DNA of 64,000 nucleotides from Ypsolopha sequella. Its lineage: Eukaryota > Arthropoda > Insecta > Lepidoptera > Ypsolophidae. Under the pieces are notes generated by a model. That model was not told where the DNA came from and made no database searches. It saw only the letters and a program-made list of their open reading frames with translations. Both the position numbers and the translations under genes were made by a program. The stretch is from contig OW203986.1 of NCBI GenBank assembly GCA_934047225.1, positions 25,361,221 through 25,425,220 on the forward strand, in the 5' to 3' direction. Of this stretch, positions 53,508 to 64,000 are shown in pieces; the stretch's first letter is position 1, and each line of letters begins with the position of its first letter.

Positions 53508-53761
53508 AGCGTTTTTCCTTATGTCAAATTAAGTGTTACATAAGATTCCTAGATGGCACTGTCGTATTCTTTAGCAACATAATCAAATACAAAATTTGCA
53601 CCGATTCCAAACAAACGAAAAACCACTCAATTCAATGCCATTTTAATATTGATAGCTACGAAACACATTTTATCTCAGAATAAGCATTTTATCTATGGTG
53701 ACATGGACAGCGCCATCTGGAGAAAAGCTAAGAACTAAGAAAAAAAAACGAGAAAAATGCT
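53508..53761. mobile_element. MITE family B, copy 3 (inverted)
   Basis: The 254-bp element is oriented opposite to the other two copies. It contains CCTAGATGGCACTGTCGTAT and GACATGGACAGCGCCATCTG. It has about 30 extra bases near ATTTTATCTCAGAATAAGC, where a short ATTTTATCT is duplicated. Confidence 0.8.
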
Positions 53762-54185
53762 TATTTATTTTGTTTTTCTCAGCCAGGCCGGTCTCAAGGT
53801 AAAAACATAGGCAGTCGTGGGGACTGCCGATGAAAACTTTTTACTGCTGGCCAAGCGCAACACGTTATAGCATGTCGGTGACATGAGCCCATAAGATTTT
53901 TCCCTACCAAAAATCGCTCAAGGAGCATAAAGAAGCTTTCAATAAAAAAAAAAAAATCTTCTACAACTTCACATTTTACTAAATACATAATAATGGATAG
54001 GCGGTTACAAATATAGGTAAAACATTGTTGTGTAAGAAGTGGACCCAACAAATAGAATAGTGACGAGTGATTCAATACAAAAATCCAGCTTCTACAGGAT
54101 AATAAAAACGAATATTATACCTCTGATATTTTTAATTTTCCTGTGATCACTTTTATTTAGGTACAAACAACAAATAATTGTGAAA
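53762..54185. other. No gene seen
   Basis: A 93-codon minus-strand frame (53794-54075) is unrecognised and Phe/Leu-rich, and is probably not coding. Confidence 0.4.
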
Positions 54186-54644
54186 AGAAAAAGGAATAAA
54201 AACTGAAAATATATCGAAAAAACAATGTGTGGAAAAAAAAATTACAAGACCTTTCATATGACGTACCGCACGTGTCTGTCCGTAGCATTTGTAGTCTGGG
54301 CTGTGAAAAAGAGAGACACAACCTGAAGGTCTTACCGCGTAACTCAGTGGCGTTCGTAATGGACTACAGTCAGTTCAGTTTGACGGGAGTGTGATGACGT
54401 CCACCTAACATACTAAGAAAAAGGAATAAAAACTGAAAAATTATCGAAAAAACAATTTGTGGAAAAAAAAATTACAAGACCTTTAATATGACGTAACGCA
54501 CGTGTCTGTCCGTAGCATTTGTAGTCTGGGCTGTGAAAAAGAGAGACACAACCTGGAGGTCTACCGCGTAACTCAGTGGCATTCGTAATGGACTACAGTC
54601 AGTTCAGTTTGACGGGAGTGTGACGACGCCCGCCTAACATACTA
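54186..54644. repeat. Tandem duplication, two 229-230-bp units
   Basis: 54186-54415 is repeated at 54416-54644 with about 97% identity. The units differ, for example, by CATATGACGTACC against AATATGACGTAAC. Each unit ends in a partial, diverged MITE D arm (TACCGCGTAACTCAGTGGC ... CGCCTAACATACTA). The second unit continues into the rest of that MITE copy, up to about 54705. Confidence 0.9.
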
Positions 54645-54705
54645 TCGCTTTTGCACGGATTGAAATTCGAATTAAGTTCATTACCACCGGAGTTACGCAG
54701 TAAAG

Positions 54706-55573
54706 GCGCTGATCTTATGATTTTACACAAAAAAATAAGTATATTTGTTAACTCTACTATAGTTATATCGATCAGCTATAAAGGCCGTCCATTTATTAGT
54801 AATCTGCAACCATATTTTTCTTACATGGGAGAGGGGATGAGTCTAGATATTTCTTAATTTAACAGGCATTTTTATTTAACCTAAGAACTTAGCTGACACA
54901 AAAATAAAATACATATCCTTATTTTAGTTACAATTCAATATAATATGTTTCTAAGATTTATGATTTAAACTTATTTTTAGACATAGAACGGGTTACATTA
55001 CATCCTGAGCAACCAATACATATGGGTGTTACTTTTCGATTTACAAAAAAAAACATTTTACGTATAGGAAACTTATTCAATTTACTGCGATCCTACTGCT
55101 TCCCAAAGACTTACATATATTTCACATTTCAACGACTCCGACAAAACTCAATTTTACAAAGATAACCAATTTTTTCCGTCGTAAATAAAAGGCTCTTCGA
55201 AGTGCTCTCGAACTCGAAACCCCGATAATCATATTACAATATGATTGAGTTACTTTCTCGATTCCTAGAAACCGATTCAAAGAACCGGGTGAAAATACAC
55301 CTAAGGACATAATTAGAGGAACGCAAAAAAAAATGGTTTAGTCACTCGAATTATTCGTGTGTTTCTTTTGTATATACAGGTATATCATTATAGGTATATG
55401 TGAATTTTTAGCATTACGTTTTCCAAAGCAAATTTTTATTCTAACTTAATGAAAGTTATGGACACATAAATTATTTCAATAATCGAGTAGTAATGGTCAA
55501 CAATTTCTGAATTTTGAATTCTCTAATGGGATGATACAGAGGTTTAGGTAAGTCTTTTATAGTTTCGATTTGT
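54706..55573. other. No gene seen
   Basis: AT-rich DNA without supported frames. Confidence 0.4.
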
Positions 55574-55915
55574 TCATCCATCAGCCTAGTTCGTCCACTG
55601 CTGGAAATAAGCCTTTCCAGGTCTTTGCCACCCTCGGCGGCCATCCTGGAAGAATTGCCCATACTCACACACGCTGGGCAGGCGGGTTGATGAGTGCAGT
55701 GCTGGAACCCTCGCACCAGTGACGCCACTGTCCGTCACCAGTCTGTTCCATATAAGGCCCAGCTATTAGGGATGGATATACCGCCATCCATCGGTCCCAG
55801 GCATGGTGGGCCTCCTGGTTTTTTGCCTGTGAGCTGTCCTCTTACTCTCCCCCGAATTACTTCGAGGGGGTCTCCAAGTACCTCCACAGTCGAGCCCGGC
55901 ATCAGCTCTACCACC
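55574..55915 (-). repeat. SINE/LINE-tail repeat, copy 3
   Basis: This minus-strand copy shares its 5' start (at 55915) and its tail (ATCCATCAGCCTAGTTCGTC on the + strand, about 55576) with 7905-8266 and 42370-42722. It is full length relative to those copies. Confidence 0.75.
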
Positions 55916-56767
55916 TAATTGATTTGTAGTTAAACTTTTTTTTATCCTATCTAGGAAAAGATCTGGTGCAATTTTGAAATCCTGTTTTCACTCGTAAGTG
56001 TGTGTTTTAAGAGCACTTCTTGCGTGATGCACTTATTGAACCCAAATCTTGCAAAAAGATAGCAAAAGAACTGTGATTTTTAGAAAATAAATCACAAATT
56101 TGTGACACCCAATAAAAACGCCAAAGTCACTAAAAACCTGAATTTAACCTTTTCTTGCGTTCCCCTAAATATGTCCCTGATGCAAGCATTTAATGATACC
56201 CAGATAACACAATAATATCCCTTAAAGGCTATAATGAATTATATAATTAATGAACTACACTAAAACGATAACGGGTGAAAATACACCCGCTTTAAAAATA
56301 TAATGAAAAATAACTGCGGATAACTTGCTTCAAATAGCTACTTTGGACCTTTGCTAATAAATAAAATATATTGAACATAATATTTTTCAGAAACCCAAAA
56401 GATATTTAATTTTGAAAAAGGACAAAAAAAAGGTAATCATAAAAACAAACAGGAATCCAAATACAAACTATTCTTTTTCATTTCTTTTAGGAACAATGTG
56501 TTTCCAATCATTTGGCTTACAAAGTATATATTCCTTATCGAAGATAAACTATAAAAGTGAGATTAACTTAGTATTTTAAGTTACTTTCGGTGGTTAAATG
56601 AACTTTTCAAAACAAAAAGACAATAAAACCAACACTTATAACAGCTATAAACCGGGTAAAATAAACTGCTATATTTCAATGAAACCATTATACTCTACCG
56701 TGCATACTTAACAAATTGGACTCACAGTTAAACATGTCTTCCGAAGCACGAATACGGAACAAAAACG
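55916..56767. other. No gene seen
   Basis: AT-rich DNA without supported frames. Confidence 0.4.
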
Positions 56768-56839
56768 TGTCTCTACGGGATTTGATCCCGCAATCTCCAG
56801 ACTAATAGTCGAGTGCACGAACCACTACTCTACAGAAAC
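56768..56839 (-). tRNA. tRNA-like gene, probably a pseudogene or SINE remnant
   Basis: The minus strand has a 7-bp acceptor with G-U pairs (GTTTCTG with TAGAGAC), then discriminator A. The T arm is GCGGG-ATCAAAT-CCCGT, and there is an A-box-like TAGAGTAGTGG and a B-box-like GGATCAAATCC. The anticodon region (CGACTATTAGTCTGGAG) does not form a normal 5-bp stem with a 7-nt loop, so no anticodon can be assigned. No T-run follows directly. It is a decayed tRNA or the head of a tRNA-derived SINE. Confidence 0.5.
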
Positions 56840-57807
56840 GGTCATTCAATTAATTTATTGAAAATTTTAAGTAACCACCTATGTTGGGATTCAGAAGTGC
56901 ATTGTGACTATTATTTATTTATTTATTTTATTTATAAGGATTACCGTTTGCGTTTGGACAAGGCTGCTTTCCAAAACGTATACACACAACATGCACAGTT
57001 AAAAGACGAAAAATTACTTAACTATCATATAAATTGAGATACTCAACTGATGCCGGGTCCAGGTCGGACCCGAAATATATCTTGAGATAACGGTATTTAT
57101 AATTAAATTATCATATCTATCAGTACCTATTTATATTAAAATATAAATAAAAGATAACTACAAAACAAAACATAAAATTGATGTAACACAAAATAAACAA
57201 AAATAAATAAAAATTAGAAGCTTTACTCTTTATCCAAATAAAGTGAGCACAATAGTAAATTTTCATCATAGTTTCAGTTAATTTAATAAAATAACAATTA
57301 ATTCCACACTGTATTGAAATAGTTTTTAAACATATCGCTATCTACTGCTGCAGTTATAAACAAAAAGAATTATTGCAATGCAAAAACTGACGAGGCTTGT
57401 CATAGACAAGGATATCGAATTTGGGGCAAAAAATATTCGATTTCACTTATCGAAATAACGACCAACAAAAGTTGAACCTCATAAATACCCTAGTATACCC
57501 CGCTAGGCCTTTTCAGAGTTGAGAAGAAATAGATGAGGAAGGTCACAAGAAAATGGATAACTATCATCCGCAAAGATTTTACTGAAGAAATATGAAGATG
57601 AAAGTTGGCGCGCGTGCCAGCCTTGTTTTGTACTTTTTCCTATAAGAAAGAAAAATTTGTAAGACACCGCTTTTCGAGCTGGTTTTCTTTTTTCCGTGGC
57701 AGAACAACCTGGGTAAGTATTTTGTTGAAAGTGTTTATATAGGCAGATAAAATGCACCGCCCTAGCACAGATAGTAGAAAAGTGAGTTAAGTCAGTTTTT
57801 TTTAAAT
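56840..57807. other. No gene seen
   Basis: AT-rich DNA. An 84-codon minus-strand frame (57503-57757) is unrecognised. Confidence 0.4.
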
Positions 57808-58220
57808 AATAGGTCTTTACATATGAAATTTCCGAAATTTTCTTACAGATTCATGAGTTCATAATTCCTGTAATTCAATAGCTATTTCAATTATTTGTTT
57901 TTTGTTTGAAATTTAATTTCATGGTTTTTATGTCCACGTATTAATTTTTTTTTAATTTTCAATTTGATTATAAAAATTAAATCTTTAAGTACAGTTCGTC
58001 CTAAATGATACATGATATAATGATACATTTACATGATAAGATTAGTAATAATATTTACAGCTGTCATTTAAAGAAAAAAAAAACAATGTTGCTGTTAACT
58101 TAATGTTGTTTCATTTGAACATATTTGGATTTGTCGTTCTTAAAAAAAATGCAAAAATGTTACTACTGAAAATTGAGCTTCCTTCAAATTTTCTATAGAA
58201 AACGGCAATTTCATATGCAA
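57808..58220. repeat. Dispersed repeat N, copy 2 (empty site)
   Basis: It matches 50484-51118 but lacks MITE B: sequence runs from TTTGGATTTGTCG straight to AAAAAAAATGCAAAAATG. It therefore serves as a natural empty-site control. Confidence 0.8.
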
Positions 58221-58355
58221 GATCTAATATTTAAAAATGCAGTCTGTTTACTATCTTTATCAAGTGTTTTTTTATCCAACCGCTCCGCAAATGTTTTAAT
58301 TTTTGCATTTCAATTTGTTCCTTATGAATTTCTGCACAGGTTCACGGTAATCAAA

Positions 58356-58524
58356 CCTTGGGTCTACCGCGTAATTCTCATTTTCATCAACATCAACTTG
58401 AGATTGAAATTTGACGTGCGTGCGACGACGCCCGCCTAACATGCCATCTCTTTTGCACGCGTTGAATTTCGCATGCATTTGCTTGACGTTGATACAAAAT
58501 TGAATTCCGCGGTAGAGCCCCTGG
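58356..58524. mobile_element. Palindromic MITE D, copy 2
   Basis: Its ends are GGTCTACCGCGTAATTCTCA and GCGGTAGAGCCCCTGG, and its centre is CGACGACGCCCGCCTAACAT. It is the reverse orientation of 40787-40955. A 127-codon minus-strand frame (58296-58679) crosses it and is not a gene. Confidence 0.8.
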
Positions 58525-59141
58525 CTTATGTATTTCCTTTCTTTCTGTGTGCGTGTTTCTGGTGGCCGGCCAATTGTCATGGCGTCCCACTCTCTCAAAA
58601 TATACGTTTTATTGGGGGAGTGGAATGGTGTGGATGTCTGGTTGTCAGTGTGCGCTGGCGGATCCTTTTCAGACTGCAATACTTGTTTAATTTATTGATA
58701 TCAGATTTTTTTACGTTGTACTTTTGAAAATAAAGTTCATTATTTCGTTTACAACATAATGTCTTTCGTAAAAAGAAACATATTGTCAAGACAATTGTTG
58801 TCTGATCGAACTTAATATCATCTTTTCACTGACAGTTTTCTCACCGTGATAGTTGCTTTATCGCCATATGTATACTTCTATATTGGCATGCTCAACTCAA
58901 ATCTCAACATTGAGAGTCACTGAGTGAGTGAATGAGTTGAGTGACGTGATTCTATCCGTGCGGTCCGAAATAGAATTACATCGATAAAAGCTTTGAATGA
59001 TTTAAAGCGTGAGCGATGACTGGTCCGTAATTTGTGAGCTATCAAACGATGTGAAAGATAACTTATGATTCGGACTAACATCTTACCACAGAATACAATA
59101 CGATTATTTTATTTTATCTCGTCAAAGTGCCGTGATTCGCG
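58525..59141. other. No gene seen
   Basis: Mixed-composition DNA, with short internal echoes such as GAGTGAGTGAATGAGTTGAG (about 58923). Confidence 0.35.
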
Positions 59142-59246
59142 ATGGAACAAGAAGAGTTTGTAGCACTGTTCTTCAACGTAGACTCGGATAGCGACGATAG
59201 CCAATTTGGTGAACTGATTGTCATTCCAAAAATAATGTATTGGTGA
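59142..59246 (+). other. Short acidic open frame (34 aa), possible transposase N-terminus remnant
   Basis: The ATG-initiated frame reads MEQEEFVALFF then DSDSDDSQFGEL before a stop. Acidic Asp/Ser-rich N-termini of this kind occur in piggyBac-like and some other DNA transposases, but nothing downstream continues such a protein. A short direct repeat (ATTCCAAAAATAATGTA) overlaps its end. Confidence 0.2.
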
Positions 59247-59639
59247 TTCCAAAAATAATGTACCAATTTATCAAAATAATACATTATTTACTGAAGTAGA
59301 TATGCAAGTTCTTAAAGTGTCAATTTTTTTTTCGTAGCGCCTTTATCACTTAACTCACTCAAACAATTTAATATCTGCCATCAAGTTATTCATACTAAAA
59401 CCACTTACAGCCCTAAGCATTTGTACCAAACAACTTCAGAGCGATTTTAACCCCCCAAGAGATCAAAATCAGGCGTTGCTCAAGGGCCTTAAACAGTTGT
59501 TACAACCCCCCGGATTTTAGAGGACATCTGATGGTTTTTTGGGGTTCCGTCAAAAAGCAGAAATCCTTATACAAATATGTTAGAAAACCATACCTATGAA
59601 CACCAGAATTATATAAGGTCTTTCCATTTAAATGAAAAT

Positions 59640-59849
59640 TAATTTAGGAGGTGATTCAGTATCGTTAATACATCACATTCCACTGCAAAGCACTTTTTTT
59701 TGCGCGAAATTTTTTTTCACTCCTCAGCACAATGTGGTGAGATCAGCTGACTCAGTTTGTATGGACAAGTAAAGAAAAAGTTCGCGCAAAAAAATGTACT
59801 TTGCAGTGGAATGTGATGTATTAACGATACTGAATCACCTCCTAAATTA
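59640..59849. mobile_element. Large foldback (hairpin) element H with flanking direct repeats
   Basis: Arms of about 50-60 bp (TAATTTAGGAGGTGATTCAG...CATTCCACTGCAAAG and complement) enclose a core with GAGATCAGCTGACTCAG. Direct repeats CTTTCCATTTAAAT...GAAA flank it at 59620-59639 and 59850-59868. The core resembles that of hairpin G (14418-14671), but the arms differ. It is non-coding. Confidence 0.8.
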
Positions 59850-60879
59850 CTTTCCATTTAAATTGAAATACCAAAAAAGAAAAAGAAAGAAAAAGAATTG
59901 TTGCCAAAAACAAAAGAGATGGATTTGTAATTTAAAAAACTTTACATATGATGAATATACATACAATGTACCAGTTTGAAAGCGACGCGGCATTTGTGCC
60001 GTATTTTAGGCAGTTTAAGGCAATGGAAATGGCATAATTCAACTGTAAGAAATTTGGCATATAGGCAAAGATTTAATCTGAAACCCTGGTAGAAATACGA
60101 TAAATGTTTATAAACTCCCGTTTTCTAAATACTTTGGAAAATTTTCTAGGGATGCCTAGGGAGAGATATTTCTAAACATATTTAATCTATATTTGCGGAA
60201 CCAGTGAACTGGTTTACGACCCCCATTTTAAAGAATTTTTACAGAATTTTCCGGGCCGTAGACAAAAAACACATAATTTTCTAGCCTTTTTAATCGACGT
60301 TGAAGTTTTGAAACTAAATGAATTTAATGCACTGTAAATATTTGGTTTAAGATTTTAATTTAAATTTGTAAAAATGTTTTGGTTCAGAAAATAGGCTTGA
60401 TTATTGTGATAATTCAACTTTGTTCTTTTTATTTTTAAGGAAGGTAGGTAAGTATTTTCATAACAATTACTTTCATCTCTAATTACCTTTTCATCATGTA
60501 AAGGTCTTTATTGTACTTGTTCTAAGCATTATATTTTTTATGGTGTGATTATTATTTTTCTGATATTGTACGAGCTAACGCACACTTATGTATTTTACTC
60601 ATAAATGTAAATTTACCTAATTAATACAATTTGTCAGCTTGCACTTTGTAGCAATTTGGTGAAAATAATATTCAAATAAAGCAGTGTACGATCATCACTC
60701 GTTGGGTTTGGTACTTAGCTCTCTTCGCAGTCGCGATGCCTTAGCAGCAACCCTTAGCATTTAGCAACTCAGCTTTACTAGTGTATGGATTCATCACACA
60801 GCTAATTGGTCCATCCATACACATACAAATTTCTAAAATATAAATTTAAGTAGGTACCTATGTAAATGTACTAAAGACT
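59850..60879. other. No gene seen; possible polyadenylation signal at about 60674
   Basis: AT-rich DNA. TTCAAATAAAGCAGTG near 60674 could be a 3' end signal of a plus-strand transcript, but no coding part precedes it. Confidence 0.35.
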
Positions 60880-61380
60880 AGACTAAAGTACTATTTTGTG
60901 GGAAGCCACATTTCCTTCGCTTTTCCAAGGCGCGGCGCTTCTAGCTCTTGCTTCATAGTTTGTGGCGGGAAAATTTGCAGTTGGCTGCGTTCATTCATAC
61001 CCCTACCAATCTACAAACATTTCAGTGCCGCCTTGACGAAAAGTTTTAATTTTTATCACCATGTCATTAGGGTTATTTTTGCTTGTGCCAATTTAAGATG
61101 TTTTTGAGTTCATAATTTAAATTCAGTAGTGACGTGTTGCCGAGGTGTCTCTGTGTTCGGTCGAAAATGGCGGGAAATTGTGCGGTTCCTTCCCCTTGAA
61201 ACTTGGCTTGCGACTTGCGACGTGGTTGTAACTTATTGCTTCTTAGTTATATTGGCGACGGAAAGTCTCGGTCCGTGTTTATAGGTTTCCTACCAGTGTA
61301 GTTTGTTTTTGTAACTATTTAACAAGCTAAAAATTGCACTGTACACTTTACTTTATCTAATTAAAAAGGTAATTAATTTG
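60880..61380. promoter_or_regulatory. GC-richer unique stretch, possible promoter/5' exon
   Basis: This stretch is less AT-rich than its surroundings and is free of recognisable repeats. It contains blocks such as GTGGCGGGAAAATTTGCAG and AAAATGGCGGGAAATTGTGC. A possible donor (AAAAAG then GTAATT) lies at about 61369. A 69-codon frame (60898-61107) is present but unrecognised. It could be a 5' UTR exon or promoter of a gene reading right, perhaps the one starting at 63862. This is inference from composition only. Confidence 0.25.
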
Positions 61381-61888
61381 TCTTGACGGATACAGAAATA
61401 GAAAATCAGACGTATATCATGCGCTATAATATCTTAAGTATATGTGCCATATGTGGACGCCACGCCGAAAAAAGTAATACGTTCATAGACTTCTATATTG
61501 GTAGTTTTTTTTTTATAGTTAGCTTTGCTATAGTACTTAATGCAAACTAATGTAAATTTTTATCAATAGCCAATAATTCAACAGTTTAATAAAAAAAAAG
61601 GTGTGATTTAAGCTATCGCCAATTTATTGGGTTTCCTATGTCTTAACTAATAGGGTTTGTTACCAAAATAATAGATCTGTCAGTGAAATGTTAAAAACAA
61701 TTTGTTAGTAATGTAGTTATTCTGAGGTTGAAACTTTTATTTCGGAATGAATCTATAATGTGTTTTTTGCTCATTCTACATTAATCAATCGGGTGATAAA
61801 TTTAAAAGCCAAGTCATTTTAAATTACGTTATCCATTGATATCATCTGAAGGAGTAAACATAGAAACATTTGTCCCAGGGCAATCGCG
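61381..61888. other. No gene seen
   Basis: AT-rich DNA without supported features. Confidence 0.4.
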
Positions 61889-62220
61889 AGTAAGAAAGAT
61901 CGAACTTGTACCTAATTTAGCAAGTAAACAAGAAAGATCGAACTAGTACCTAATAATTTGATGTTTTAACACTATTCATGTTTTTTACAAATTAAGTCTT
62001 GCATGCTGTGCGTGCGCGCCTTTGGATAGCAATCTAGCTCGAAACTCTTATTTATTATTTAGACTTAAGAAATTTCTTTGATTGTTATCTGTTGTGCATG
62101 CCTAATAACAAAAAAAAAATTAAAAAAAACAAGTGGACAAGAAAGATAGAACTTGTACCTAATAATGCAAGTAGACAAGAAATATCGAACTTGTACCTAA
62201 TAAAGCAAGTAAACAAGAAA
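61889..62220. repeat. Minisatellite units of about 40 bp in two clusters
   Basis: The unit AAGAAAGATCGAACTTGTACCTAATAATGCAAGTAAAC occurs about twice at 61889-61957 and two to three times at 62130-62220. About 170 bp of unrelated sequence separates the clusters. Copies differ by a few bases. Confidence 0.8.
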
Positions 62221-62435
62221 GCGACACAAAAACCGTCCCAAGAAATGAAATAAAGTTCAACCGGCAATAGATTATAGTGAGAGATACTAAAAACATTATT
62301 TCAGGTTGTAGAGAAAATTATAGAGTTATTTAGGATCTGGATAGTGACATATGTTTACATAATTTATTAAAGGACTGAAAACGCAAATCCACACAATCAT
62401 CAGGCGAGCGTTTTACTCTATTCGTTTCCGGTAGA

Positions 62436-62640
62436 AGGTCCATTGTCTATGGTACAGATTCCATACACGCTGGGAGGCTATACACAGAACATAGTTGTTT
62501 TCCTCTATGACACAGAATTACGAGAAGTTTACCTTGTCTATGATATTCAACAAGCTGCAGGGCTGTGTATTCTCTCCCAATGTGTATGGAATCCTTATAG
62601 AGTGAAAGACATAGCCACAATGCTGATGTTTGATATCCCT
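62436..62640. repeat. Eroded foldback element
   Basis: CAGATTCCATACACGCTGGGAGG...ATACACAG on the left is complementary to CTGTGTATTCTCTCCCAATGTGTATGGAATCC on the right. The palindrome yields a deceptively protein-like 80-codon frame (62443-62685). Confidence 0.65.
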
Positions 62641-62685
62641 TTTTCCCTTGAGCAGTTAATTATGGAGTTGCTGAACGTTTCGTGA

Positions 62686-63861
62686 GCCAATGAAATACGA
62701 AATGTCAATTCACAGGTTCTTAATTCAAAACACTTTTCTTCACTGAGTGATCAAAATTGACTTCTGTATTAAGTATTAAAACTATGGTTTTATGTACGTG
62801 TAGTTTATTTTAGTCATCGACTCTTACATCACATAGCCCTTTTAATGAAAGTTATTCGTAGTTATGAGTGTTGAATATCCTTTTAACAATACTGAGAACA
62901 ATTAAAAATTATTCAAAGTACCCATCTTTGATATTTGCTAAAATTATGCGTTTGTCAACAGCACTTTACCTCCGAACGGCGCACAGTGATTTAGAGGCGG
63001 AAAAAACTATTATTTTTATGGTCTGTAATTAGTCTATGGTTCTAGTCATATTTTGTGTTTTAAATCTATCTAAGACTCCTTTTGTAACCCTGTCCTACTT
63101 TAATTTTTATTATATTTCATTTATTATTATAAAATTAAAACACCAAATCCACGATAATGAACGAATATTTGTTTATCTGAATGGAGACTTTTTGTACCAC
63201 TAAATGAACAATGCTTCAAAAAATTTCTTTTACTTCATTTGAAGATAAATATAGCACGGTATTTATAGATGTGATAATATACATGTTACTTAATTTTAAT
63301 TTGCATGTGGCTTTCATTAAAAACGAAAAGTATTTTTTTTCCCTTGAACAGTGGGTTCCATTGGTCATAACATTTTGGCGGCAGGTTGGGATATGGCAGT
63401 AATAATACGAAATGGATTCCAACTGCAATAAACTGCAATCTTTTTAATAAGATCCATTTCTAATGGACCTATTTTCCTTAGAAATTTAAACTGTCAGAAA
63501 ACTAAATATAAAAACTAATGTAAAAAAAAACTTTCTGTGGTTTGAACCTGCGATGATCGAATTACATTCGCGAACCAACCAAATGTTTTTATTGAAACTC
63601 TCAATGCACAGCTCCCTTATTGCGTTACTTTCCAGAGAAATCTTCTACCTTAAAATAGAAACTGCATCAAAATCCATTATGTGGTTTGCAAGTTATAAGT
63701 GATCGTACAGACAGACAGATGTTGCATTTTATATGTACTTAAAGGTCAATCTTATCAAAATATACAGTTTTTTAATACGTATCTGTTGCAAAACAGTTAT
63801 TTCCTGTGCGGCGTAAGCTGGTAATGTACTTGGTTGGAGGCACGTCAAAATCGCGTTAACT
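62686..63861. other. No gene seen
   Basis: AT-rich DNA with short unrecognised frames. The last 100 bp may be the 5' UTR of the partial gene that follows. Confidence 0.35.
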
Positions 63862-64000
63862 ATGGTAGCTTGGCTCACAACTAATAAACTAACTTGGTTA
63901 AATAACGCGAGGAAACTCGTCCATCGTTATGCAGCGACGAGTGTTGGAGATGCAAGTGGAGGTGGACGCGGCAGTTTTGGTGTGGAAAATGATTATTTTA
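63862..64000 (+). CDS. 5' part of a possible nuclear gene, cut by the window end
   Basis: The ATG at 63862 opens a frame that runs to the end of the window (46 codons, no stop). The first 25 residues (MVAWLTTNKLTWLNNARKLV, then HRYAA) lack acidic residues and carry Lys/Arg/His, as in mitochondrial targeting peptides. They are followed by a Gly-rich stretch (GDASGGGRGSFG) and VENDYF. The Gly-rich segment followed by an F-G...E...YF pattern recalls ATPase inhibitory factor 1 proteins, but this is only a weak resemblance. The local sequence is less AT-rich than the flanks and contains no repeat. It may be a first coding exon. Confidence 0.4.
   Translation, partial: MVAWLTTNKLTWLNNARKLVHRYAATSVGDASGGGRGSFGVENDYF

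Noticed and set aside
58296..58679. 127-codon minus-strand frame
   Set aside because: It crosses palindromic MITE D copy 2 from end to end and shows no conserved features.
62443..62685. 80-codon open frame with protein-like composition
   Set aside because: It overlies a foldback whose arms (GATTCCATACAC.../...GTGTATGGAATC) are complementary, so the frame is a by-product of a palindromic repeat.
63535..63590. tRNA-like stretch on the minus strand with a GGTTCAAACC box
   Set aside because: A T-run follows, but no acceptor or anticodon stem can be formed. It is too weak to annotate.

Overview
This window is insect nuclear DNA, most likely from a moth or butterfly (Lepidoptera). It is AT-rich and intron-poor in recognisable genes. 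It is packed with repeat types that, from general knowledge, are common in lepidopteran genomes: a dispersed repeat opening with an AAGTGCGAGTCGGACTCG-like stretch and closing with GGTACGGAACCCT, retroelement tails reading 'ATGTCCAGCAGTGGACG...GGCTGATGGATGG', and BEL/Pao LTR retrotransposons. No prokaryotic gene organisation is present.

Two complete LTR retrotransposons of the BEL/Pao superfamily dominate. Element 1 (1265-7706, + strand) has identical 222-bp LTRs, a 5-bp target duplication and one intact 1714-aa gag-pol frame, so it inserted very recently. It landed inside an older foldback element, whose halves lie at about 1217-1264 and 7712-7890. Element 2 (21026-28211, - strand) has about 1% LTR divergence, a 5-bp target duplication and an intact 2110-aa gag-pol frame. 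It is strikingly GC-rich compared with its surroundings. Both polyproteins read gag, CCHC knuckles, DUF1758-type protease, reverse transcriptase, RNase H and integrase.

The 8-21 kb part holds an RTE-like LINE tail split by a 225-bp retroposed insert with a 15-bp target duplication. It also holds a 227-bp MITE flanked by TTA, a functional-looking tRNA-Val(AAC) gene on the minus strand, a large hairpin, and a 2.07-kb MULE-like DNA transposon. That transposon has an 8-bp target duplication and subterminal arrays of a 10-bp motif, and it keeps only the C-terminal part of a transposase.

The 28-64 kb part is a mosaic of MITEs, hairpins and mini- and microsatellites. At least 15 inverted-repeat elements can be read, several with clear target duplications (8 bp hAT-like, TA). 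Several are nested: a hAT-like MITE in one arm of an older foldback, a MITE in a minisatellite, and a palindromic MITE in a TA-flanked element. An array of six identical 35-bp repeats lies at 34741-34950.

Host protein-coding evidence is thin. There is one good candidate internal exon (46661-46837, possibly part of a cadherin-type repeat) and one open frame starting at 63862 and running off the window (46 residues, mitochondrial-presequence-like). A GC-richer stretch at about 60.9-61.4 kb could be a promoter or 5' UTR. The window is therefore probably intronic or intergenic DNA between or within host genes. Boundaries of many degenerate repeats are approximate because they were read by eye.
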